Origin: Stagnihabitans sp043721775
GTDB taxonomy: Bacteria > Pseudomonadota > Alphaproteobacteria > Rhodobacterales > Rhodobacteraceae
DNA: 19,281 nt
Direction of reading: 5' to 3'
NCBI GenBank assembly: GCA_043721775.1
Contig: JAYSQA010000165.1
Span: forward strand, 1 to 19,281
The notes below the pieces were generated by a model. It made no database searches and was not told the origin of the DNA. It was given only the letters and a program-made list of their open reading frames with translations. Below, one piece after another: positions 8,132 to 14,070 of the stretch. A program made the translations under genes and the position numbers. How positions within the stretch are numbered: the first letter of the stretch is position 1; the number at the start of each line of letters is the position of its first letter.

Positions 8132-8524
8132 GTGACCTCTGACGATACCCAGATGATCCGCGCAAGGCAGCACACCTTTGACGAGGCGGCTTTGCTGCGG
8201 CTGCTGGGCTTGGCTGGCCCGACCGATGCGCCTGAACTGATGCGCCGCCTGCGGGCTGACTTGCGCGTTCTGTTGGCGGGGTTGACCGCTGGCTTTGCCG
8301 CCGAAGACCGAAGCGAATTGCGCCGACACAGCCATGATCTGCTGGCCATCGCCGGCACCATCGGCGCGCGTCACCTGCACCATCTGGCCCAAGTTCTGAA
8401 CCTTTGTGCCAGGGATGACGCCTGTGTGCTGGCTGCGCCTGATGCCGCAGATCTGCTGCGTCGCCTGAAGGTTCTGATCGACCGCTTGCAGGACATGGCG
8501 GTCGAACTGGGGCTGGTGCCCTGA
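8132..8524 (+). CDS. Free-standing HPt (histidine phosphotransfer) protein, LuxU-like
   Basis: 130 residues from the GTG at 8132, which follows AGGAG by ten bases; a GTG at 8108 would give 138 residues but has no ribosome site. The protein is helical and short like LuxU or other HPt proteins. The segment HDLLAIAGTIGARHL (active-site His 68 in the 130-residue numbering) lines up with the HPt signature HxLKGxxxxxGA, but the lysine is leucine and the glycine alanine. Expected role is to receive a phosphoryl group from a hybrid kinase receiver and pass it to a response regulator. The luxO-like gene starts one base after its stop, so the pair is one transcription unit. The kinase encoded nearby on the other strand is the obvious upstream partner by context. 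Function is inferred from the motif and position. Confidence 0.75.
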   Translation: MTSDDTQMIRARQHTFDEAALLRLLGLAGPTDAPELMRRLRADLRVLLAGLTAGFAAEDRSELRRHSHDLLAIAGTIGARHLHHLAQVLNLCARDDACVLAAPDAADLLRRLKVLIDRLQDMAVELGLVP

Positions 8525-8525
8525 C

Positions 8526-9929
8526 ATGGCCCTGCCGCGCGCCAAACCCGTGACCGTGCTGCTGATCGAGGACATGCCCTCGCTGCAACTGATCTACCGG
8601 TCGGTTCTGGCCGGTGCGGGCCATGATGTGCGCCTCGCCGGGTCGGCGGCGGAAGGCATGGCGCAGTTTCTGCAAACCGGCGTGCAGGTTGTGCTCTTGG
8701 ACCTTGGCCTGCCCGACCGTGACGGGCTGGACCTGATGGCCGAGATGATGGCCGTGCGCCCCGAAACCCGCGTGATCATCATCACCGCCAACGGGTCTAT
8801 CAACAAGGCGGTCGAGGCTATGCGGGCGGGCGCGCAGGAATTCCTTGTCAAACCTTTCGACGAGGTGCGCTTTCTGAACGCCGTCGGCAACGCCATCGAA
8901 CGCATCCAGTTGCGCCGCCTTCCGCCCAAAGCGGCGGGGCAGGGGACCGGTGGCTTTATCGGCTCGTCTGACGTGATGGCGCGCATTCAGGGCAAGATCA
9001 ATTCCGTCGCCAGTTCGATGGCAACGGTCTTCATCACCGGCGAAAGCGGCACCGGGAAAGAGCTTTGCGCGCAGGCCGTTCATGGCAACTCTCCCCGCGC
9101 CAAGGGGCCGTTCATAGCGCTGAACTGCGGGGCGATCCCGCATGACCTGTTGGAATCCGAGGTGTTCGGCCATGTGAAGGGCAGCTTCACCGGCGCCATA
9201 TCCGACAAACCCGGTGCGGCTACGGCTGCGGATGGTGGCACGCTGTTTCTGGATGAAATCTGTGAAATGGCCCCGGCCTTGCAAACCAAACTGCTGCGCT
9301 TCCTGCAAACCTCGACGGTTTTGCCAGTCGGTGCGACACGGCCCATCAAGGTCAACGTCCGCATCGTCTGCGCCACCAACCGGGATCCGCTGGATGCCGT
9401 CCGCCGGGGCCAGTTCCGCGAGGATCTGTACTACCGTCTGTTCGTCGTGCCGATCCACATGCCGCCCTTGCGTGATCGCGGCGATGATGTGATCGAGATC
9501 GCTGAAACCGCCCTGATCCGCTTTGCCGAGGAAGAGGGCCGCCGGTTTGACGGGCTGACGCAAGACGTGGTCGACCTGTTCCGCCGCATGCCATGGCCGG
9601 GAAACGTGCGGCAGGTGCTGAACGTCATCCGCAACGTTGTGGTTTTGAACGATGGTGGCCCGGTAACCGTGCGGATGCTGCCTGAAGACATGGTCCGCAT
9701 GGCTGAAAGCGCTGTCCTGACCCCGCAGCCCGCCGTAATGCCCGGGCCTGAACTGCTGATGGACAGCCTGCTTGGCCGTCCGCTGGCGGAAGTAGAGCGG
9801 ATCATCGTCACCGCCACCCTTGCGCGCTATGGCGGGTCGATCCCCAAAGCGGCGCGGGTGCTGGATCTGTCGCCCTCGACGCTTTACCGCAAGCTTGAGG
9901 CCTGGGCCAAAGACCCGATTGCCCGGTAA
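8526..9929 (+). CDS. Sigma-54-dependent response regulator, LuxO-like
   Basis: 467 residues. Receiver domain at about 9-120 with acidic pocket E15/D16, phosphoacceptor D59 (VVLLDLGLPDRDG), T87 and K109. AAA+ domain at about 145-375 with Walker A GESGTGKE (172-179), Walker B TLFLDEI, and the sigma-54 contact loop GSFTGA (219-224) in place of GAFTGA. PWPGNVRQ is at 356-363. A Fis-type HTH at the C-terminus ends in SIPKAARVLDLSPSTLYRKL. The HVKG-FTGA region, the WPGNVRQ form and the C-terminus resemble Vibrio LuxO more than NtrC. It probably activates sigma-54 promoters when D59 is phosphorylated. The ATG at 8526 follows the HPt stop with a one-base gap. The last 46 bases overlap the end of the convergent kinase gene. 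Target genes are not evident in this window. Confidence 0.9.
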   Translation: MALPRAKPVTVLLIEDMPSLQLIYRSVLAGAGHDVRLAGSAAEGMAQFLQTGVQVVLLDLGLPDRDGLDLMAEMMAVRPETRVIIITANGSINKAVEAMRAGAQEFLVKPFDEVRFLNAVGNAIERIQLRRLPPKAAGQGTGGFIGSSDVMARIQGKINSVASSMATVFITGESGTGKELCAQAVHGNSPRAKGPFIALNCGAIPHDLLESEVFGHVKGSFTGAISDKPGAATAADGGTLFLDEICEMAPALQTKLLRFLQTSTVLPVGATRPIKVNVRIVCATNRDPLDAVRRGQFREDLYYRLFVVPIHMPPLRDRGDDVIEIAETALIRFAEEEGRRFDGLTQDVVDLFRRMPWPGNVRQVLNVIRNVVVLNDGGPVTVRMLPEDMVRMAESAVLTPQPAVMPGPELLMDSLLGRPLAEVERIIVTATLARYGGSIPKAARVLDLSPSTLYRKLEAWAKDPIAR

Positions 9930-12556
9930 GCTGCGGCCGTTTGCTGCCAAAGCGCTGTCAGCCCGGGCACTTCGGCGCAAGCTTCGGCCCGCTTGCCGGT
10001 CTTGCACAGGTCCTCGATCAGCGTCAGTTGCCTGTGAAACCGTACCGCACCAAACATGGCGGCGGTGCCCGTCATACGGTGAACCTCACTGACAAAATCA
10101 CCATCGTCAGCTTCATCAGGGGCGCTTTGGGTCAGTTCAGACAGCTTATGATCGGTATCGGTCAGAAAACGGGTGATCAGGTCGAAGGCCTTTTCTACGC
10201 CAAGACCCGCCCGCAATTCGGCCAGCGTTTTCAAATCCATCAGCACCTCTGCCGGTCTTGCGACTTCGGCCAAATTAGCGACGTCTGCCGGTTTTGTGAC
10301 TTCGGCCGATCTTGCGACCCCGGCCCACTTTGCGACATCGTCCCACTTCGCGATATCGGCCGACCGGGCAAGCTGGGGTCTGGGCAGGCCCGCCAGCACC
10401 TTGCGCAGCGTCTCGCGGGTGATCGGCTTGATCAGCACATCCGCCATACCGCCGGCGCGAAACCGCTCGGTCTCTTCGTGCAGGGCATGGGCGGTCAGGG
10501 CCACGATGGGGGTGGCCCTCGATGCGCCGTGGCCTTGCGTGATGCGCTGCGCGGCCTGCAAACCGTCTATTCCCGGCATCGAGATATCCATAAGGATCAC
10601 GTCATACCGCCGCTCATCGGCCAAGCGCACACCCTCCAGCCCGTCATGCGCTTCGGTCACGCGGTGCTGTTCGGCCAATAGCATGTGGCGCACGATCAGC
10701 CGGTTGAAATCGTTGTCCTCGACCACCAGAACCGACAAGCCTCCCAGCTTTGCCACAACGGCGGCCGCCTGCGGCTCGGGCGGGGCGGCGTCAAGCAGGA
10801 TCAGCGGCAGGCTGACGCAGAAGGTGCTGCCCGCGCCCGGCACGCTGTCGACCGTGATCTTGCCACCCATCCGCGTCACGATACGGCGTACGATGCCCAA
10901 GCCCAGCCCGGTGCCCGAGGCGCGGCGGGCATAGGACGGGTCAAGGGTCACAAAATCCTCGAAAATCCGGCCAAGGTCTTCGGGCGGGACGCCGATGCCG
11001 GTGTCGCGCACGATGATCTCTGTCGGGCCATGGGGCGACAGATGCGCCAGTTCGACGGTGACCCTGCCGTTATGCGTGAACTTCACCGCATTGCCGACAA
11101 GGTTCATCATGACCTGCCGCACCATCGCCCCATCGCACATAACAAGGCTGCGTCCGTCAGGGGCTGGGGTGAAGGTCAGCACGTTGCCATTGGCCAGACT
11201 GGTCGGGGACTGGTTCTCGATCACCTCGCGCACCAGAAGCGCCAGATCAACCGGGGTCAGGTTCAACGAGGCCTTGCCGCTGTCAAGCCGGGCAATGTCC
11301 AGCACATCATTGACATGGTGCATCAGCAACCGGCCCGAGGCCGCCATGATCCGCAGATACTCGCGCTGGTGTGGCGCAAGGGCGGTGCTGTCCAGAAGGT
11401 CCATGGTGCCGATCATGCCGTTCAGGGGGGTGCGGATTTCATGGCTCATCACCACCAGAAGGTCGGCTTTGGCTTTCTCTCCGGCCAGCGCCTCGTCGCG
11501 GGCGGTGACAAGGGCCTGTTCGGCGGCCAGTTGTTGCGACAGGTCACGCAGAAAGACCACATGCACCCGCCCTGCCCGCGCCGAGGCCAGCGAAACCTCT
11601 GCCGGAAAGATGTGGCCAAAGCGGTGGCGCGCGGTGACCCTGCGGCGGCGCTGGTTCGACTCTGGCGTCTCATTCCGGGGCGGCAGTTGCGGGTGCCCGT
11701 CTGCGGTCAGCGGAATAACAAGTGTCAGCGCCTGACCCAACGCCTCATCGCGACGATAGCCGAAGGTCTGCACAGCGGCCTGATTGAATTCGGTGATCCG
11801 CCCATGGTCGTCCAGCGTGATCACGGCATCCAGCGAGGTGGCGACGACGGCATCCAGCCGCGTCAGGGTTGCGATGTTTTCGGCGGCTTTCAACTGGTTG
11901 ACCTGACCCAAACGCACCACGCGCCACAGCATGGCCGCCAGCGCTGCCACCAGCACCAGCGTCAGCAGGGCCAGTTCGATCAGAGTGAACTTGACTGCGG
12001 CCCGCCGCAGGTCGGTCAGGCGGGCAAAGGTGCTGACGCCTTCCAGCGCAATCTGATGTGAATCGGCAAAAAGGTCGTGTGCGCGGTGGCTGATTTCGGG
12101 CAAGGCCCGGCGCAGGTCCTCATCCGCGCCATCCATCAGCGGGGTGGTCTGCGTTACAAAAAGGTGCAGGCGTCCCAAGCTTGCCGAGAATTCGGGGCCT
12201 TGCCGCAGGTTCGCAAATACGCTTCCAACGTGCAGGGTATTGATACGGCTGAAAAAAACGTCAAATCGAGTCCGTGCGACCATCAACTTCGAGGGCTGGT
12301 CGATGGCGTCGTCCAGTGCCAGGGTCAGTGTCAAAAGCTCGACATCGACCTGGCTGAGCGACCATTGAATGTTATCCGACGTGGCGCTGCTTTGCGTATC
12401 AATCTGGTGGATGACACCCACCGTCAGCACGGCAATCCCCAGGGCGATGCCCGCCAGAACAGCCACCACCGCCACCATGCGCATCTTGCGTGCGTAGGGC
12501 TGGTTTTGGGCGGCGGGCTGAGGCACTGCGCAGGACTCCGATCCGAAAGGGAACAC
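9884..12556 (-). CDS. Membrane hybrid histidine kinase (PAS-HisKA-HATPase-REC-HPt)
   Basis: 890 residues. Transmembrane segments at about 27-49 and 190-212 bracket a periplasmic domain of about 140 residues. PAS domain at about 235-345; HisKA with SHEIRTPLNG (H372); HATPase with N-box NLVGNAVKF and G-boxes DTGIGVP and GTGLGLG. Receiver with D657 (VILMDISMPGIDG). An unusual linker made of six-residue repeats spans 732-772. The C-terminal HPt domain has H826 in VHRMTGTAAMFGA, where the usual lysine is threonine. The start is a GTG at 12556, seven bases after the stop of the upstream gene and without a clear ribosome site; an ATG at codon 25 is the alternative but would trim the cytoplasmic lead before the first membrane segment. 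Likely an inner-membrane sensor coupled to the exported protein encoded just upstream. It could signal to the LuxO-like and LuxR-type regulators flanking it. Confidence 0.9.
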   Translation of the reverse strand: MFPFGSESCAVPQPAAQNQPYARKMRMVAVVAVLAGIALGIAVLTVGVIHQIDTQSSATSDNIQWSLSQVDVELLTLTLALDDAIDQPSKLMVARTRFDVFFSRINTLHVGSVFANLRQGPEFSASLGRLHLFVTQTTPLMDGADEDLRRALPEISHRAHDLFADSHQIALEGVSTFARLTDLRRAAVKFTLIELALLTLVLVAALAAMLWRVVRLGQVNQLKAAENIATLTRLDAVVATSLDAVITLDDHGRITEFNQAAVQTFGYRRDEALGQALTLVIPLTADGHPQLPPRNETPESNQRRRRVTARHRFGHIFPAEVSLASARAGRVHVVFLRDLSQQLAAEQALVTARDEALAGEKAKADLLVVMSHEIRTPLNGMIGTMDLLDSTALAPHQREYLRIMAASGRLLMHHVNDVLDIARLDSGKASLNLTPVDLALLVREVIENQSPTSLANGNVLTFTPAPDGRSLVMCDGAMVRQVMMNLVGNAVKFTHNGRVTVELAHLSPHGPTEIIVRDTGIGVPPEDLGRIFEDFVTLDPSYARRASGTGLGLGIVRRIVTRMGGKITVDSVPGAGSTFCVSLPLILLDAAPPEPQAAAVVAKLGGLSVLVVEDNDFNRLIVRHMLLAEQHRVTEAHDGLEGVRLADERRYDVILMDISMPGIDGLQAAQRITQGHGASRATPIVALTAHALHEETERFRAGGMADVLIKPITRETLRKVLAGLPRPQLARSADIAKWDDVAKWAGVARSAEVTKPADVANLAEVARPAEVLMDLKTLAELRAGLGVEKAFDLITRFLTDTDHKLSELTQSAPDEADDGDFVSEVHRMTGTAAMFGAVRFHRQLTLIEDLCKTGKRAEACAEVPGLTALWQQTAAAYRAIGSLAQASSLR
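10238..10363. repeat. 18-base tandem repeat inside the hybrid kinase gene
   Basis: About seven imperfect 18-base units, six of them clear (10256-10363). Read on the minus strand they encode six-residue units of the form x-A-(D/E)-V-A-(K/R), such as SADIAK, WDDVAK, WAGVAR, SAEVTK, PADVAN and LAEVAR. They form the linker between the receiver and HPt domains. Unit length is a multiple of three, so gain or loss of units keeps the frame. Confidence 0.85.
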
Positions 12557-12563
12557 AGTTTAT

Positions 12564-13085
12564 CTAGCGCAGAACCTCGATCTGGTCGAGTTGCCAGACA
12601 CTGCGACTGTAGATCGTGTCGCTGCGGTATCGCGCCCCGGCATCATAGGGATAGATGATCCAGATCGGGCCCTTGTCGCGCACCGGCATCGGCAGGCCGT
12701 CCATTTGATAGGCCAGAACCGGCGCGGTCTTTTCAGTCTCGTTCAGCGGCATGTCGACGAAATAGTCGTTCAGGGCATGCAGCCGCAGATTGGCATGGGT
12801 CAGGTGCAGGTAACCGGCCAAGGCCGCAAGGGGCACGCCGGTGAAGCGGTGCAGACCGTCGGTCCAGATCGAGGTGGTTTCAATCGTCGCCTGCGGCAGG
12901 GCATTCAGCATCGCCAGATCGAACGCCATTTGCCCGCCGGGATGGTCTGCCGGATCAAGACCGGTGACCGTCAGCAAAGTCGGGCCGACAGATTGCGGCA
13001 GGTTTTGACCAAATCCGGGCATGGTTGCCAACGCCCATGTTAAAAGACCTAAAATGACCCGGCGGTTCCAGACAGGTTTGGACAT
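12564..13085 (-). CDS. Exported protein with molybdopterin-oxidoreductase (SUOX-like) fold, lacking cysteine
   Basis: 173 residues with an N-terminal export signal: charged start MSKPVWNRR, a hydrophobic stretch VILGLLTWALAT, then a likely cleavage after GFGQ or nearby. The NRRVIL sequence vaguely recalls a Tat motif but the match is poor. The mature part (LTVTGL, FTGVPLAALAGYL, LRLHALNDYFVDMPL, GPIWIIYPYD, VWQLDQIEV) resembles the small periplasmic form of the sulfite-oxidase/molybdopterin-binding fold. There is no cysteine anywhere, so the usual molybdenum thiolate ligand is absent and it is unlikely to be a catalytic molybdoenzyme. It is first in an operon with the hybrid kinase, with seven bases between them, and is probably a periplasmic ligand or partner protein for it. 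ATG at 13085 with an AGAAGG ribosome site. Confidence 0.7.
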   Translation of the reverse strand: MSKPVWNRRVILGLLTWALATMPGFGQNLPQSVGPTLLTVTGLDPADHPGGQMAFDLAMLNALPQATIETTSIWTDGLHRFTGVPLAALAGYLHLTHANLRLHALNDYFVDMPLNETEKTAPVLAYQMDGLPMPVRDKGPIWIIYPYDAGARYRSDTIYSRSVWQLDQIEVLR

Positions 13086-13152
13086 AAGGCACCTTCTTTC
13101 AGCAAGTCTGATGGGTTTAGCAACATCGCCCCTTTCCTGCGAACGAAAACGC

Positions 13153-13170
13153 CCTATCCCTAAGGATAGG
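13153..13170. promoter_or_regulatory. Near-palindromic operator candidate in the divergent promoter region
   Basis: CCTATCC and GGATAGG form perfect seven-base arms separated by CTAA. The site lies between the divergent exported-protein gene (start 13085) and the LuxR-type regulator gene (start 13288), about 68 and 118 bases from the two starts. Dimeric LuxR/NarL-type regulators commonly bind such symmetric sites, so autoregulation by the adjacent regulator is plausible but unproven. Confidence 0.5.
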
Positions 13171-13287
13171 TATGGCGTACACTTCGTTGCGTCGCATGGC
13201 CTCCTCAGAACGAGTCAGTCCGAAGCTGCGGACGCACGACGCGGATGCAAGGCGACCAATGCGGGCTTGGCCCGAAGGGACGATTGG

Positions 13288-13893
13288 ATGACGCGAATTC
13301 TTGTGGCGGACGATCACGATCTGGTGCGCGAAACCCTGGCCGCTTATCTGGAAGCCGAAGGCATTGCTGATGTACGGGTGTGTTCTGACGTGGCCGAAGC
13401 CCAGGCGCTGATTGGTGCCACCGGCTCGTTTGATCTGGTGCTTTTGGATTACAACATGCCCGGAATGGAAGGGTTGAAGGGGATGACGCGGATCATGGCG
13501 GCCAATGCCGGCCGACCGGTGGCGTTGATCTCGGGGTCGATCTCGACCGAGGTGGCAGAAGATGCGCTGGAGGCGGGGGCTGCGGGGTTCGTGCCCAAGA
13601 CGCTGGGGTCGCGGGCGCTGGTGGCTGCGGTGCGCTGCATGATCGGCGGGGATATCTTCGCACCGGTGTCACTGATCACCAAGCCCGAGCTGGGCGAAGA
13701 GGGGCTGCTGAGACTGCGCGAGATGGACGTGCTGCGCGGCATCTGCGCGGGCCAGTCGAACAAGGAGATCGCCCGCGTGCTTGACCTGCAAGAGGTGACG
13801 GTGAAGCTGCATGTCAAGACGATGAGCCGCAAGCTGGGCGCCAGAAACCGCACCCATGCCGCGATGATCGCCCGCGACCGCAAGCTGATCTGA
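13288..13893 (+). CDS. LuxR/NarL-family response regulator
   Basis: 201 residues. The receiver domain starts MTRILVADDHDLVRE with acidic residues D8/D9, phosphoacceptor D54 (VLLDYNMPGMEG), a hydroxyl-containing switch segment (ALISGSIS) and the PKT lysine. A linker leads to a C-terminal LuxR-type HTH: LREMDVLRGICAGQSNKEIA, then LDLQEVTVKLHVKTMSRKLG. The start at 13288 follows GAAGGGA by seven bases; the longer open frame back to 13021 runs antisense into the neighbouring gene and is not coding. It is divergent from the operon encoding the exported protein and the hybrid kinase, sharing a 202-base promoter region with a palindrome, so it is a likely output of that kinase. DNA targets are not known. 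Confidence 0.92.
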   Translation: MTRILVADDHDLVRETLAAYLEAEGIADVRVCSDVAEAQALIGATGSFDLVLLDYNMPGMEGLKGMTRIMAANAGRPVALISGSISTEVAEDALEAGAAGFVPKTLGSRALVAAVRCMIGGDIFAPVSLITKPELGEEGLLRLREMDVLRGICAGQSNKEIARVLDLQEVTVKLHVKTMSRKLGARNRTHAAMIARDRKLI

Positions 13894-13909
13894 CGTCAGT
13901 TCAGGGACC

Positions 13910-13926
13910 ATGGGCGGATCGCCCAT
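13910..13926. terminator. Hairpin after the LuxR-type regulator
   Basis: ATGGGC and GCCCAT arms around a five-base loop, 16 bases past the stop codon. No U-tract follows on the plus strand, so simple intrinsic termination is uncertain. Part of a nested inverted-repeat region that reaches 14059. Confidence 0.4.
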
Positions 13927-13963
13927 CCTACCTTGTACAGGATATAGCGCTCTTGGCTGGCCG

Positions 13964-14004
13964 CTGGAGGGTTTCACACCCTCCAGACCTCCGGTGGAGT
14001 ATTT
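13964..14004. repeat. Hairpin repeat, copy 1 (3' side of priA)
   Basis: Nine-base perfect stem CTGGAGGGT / ACCCTCCAG with loop TTCAC, then a second small stem CTCC-GGT-GGAG and TATTT. A near-identical copy in the same orientation is at 16339-16379. It may serve as a terminator between the convergent regulator and priA genes. Confidence 0.85.
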
Positions 14005-14042
14005 GGCAAAGTGCAATCGCACAGGTGCCTGATTTGGGTAGG

Positions 14043-14059
14043 ATGGGCCATTGGCCCAT
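14043..14059. terminator. Hairpin after priA
   Basis: Seven-base arms ATGGGCC and GGCCCAT around ATT, 12 bases beyond the priA stop on the minus strand. It overlaps GGTAGGATGGGC (14037-14048), which is the exact inverse of GCCCATCCTACC at 13921-13932, so two alternative pairings are possible. Confidence 0.4.
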
Positions 14060-14070
14060 GCTGGCTGCGG

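Noticed and set aside
8013..10007. Long open frame on the minus strand (664 codons) opposite the HPt and luxO-like genes
   Set aside because: It is the antisense shadow of two well-supported genes, with Arg/His/Gln-rich composition and no recognisable family.
10238..10363. Regular repeats as a possible CRISPR array
   Set aside because: Units are contiguous without spacers and encode an in-frame peptide repeat in the kinase.
10685..12061. Long open frame on the plus strand opposite the hybrid kinase
   Set aside because: Antisense of conserved kinase domains; GC-rich codon bias creates such frames and the product has no motif.
13021..13287. Upstream extension of the LuxR-type regulator frame
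   Set aside because: It overlaps the start of the divergent exported-protein gene and the promoter region; the ATG at 13288 has a good ribosome site and a standard receiver N-terminus.
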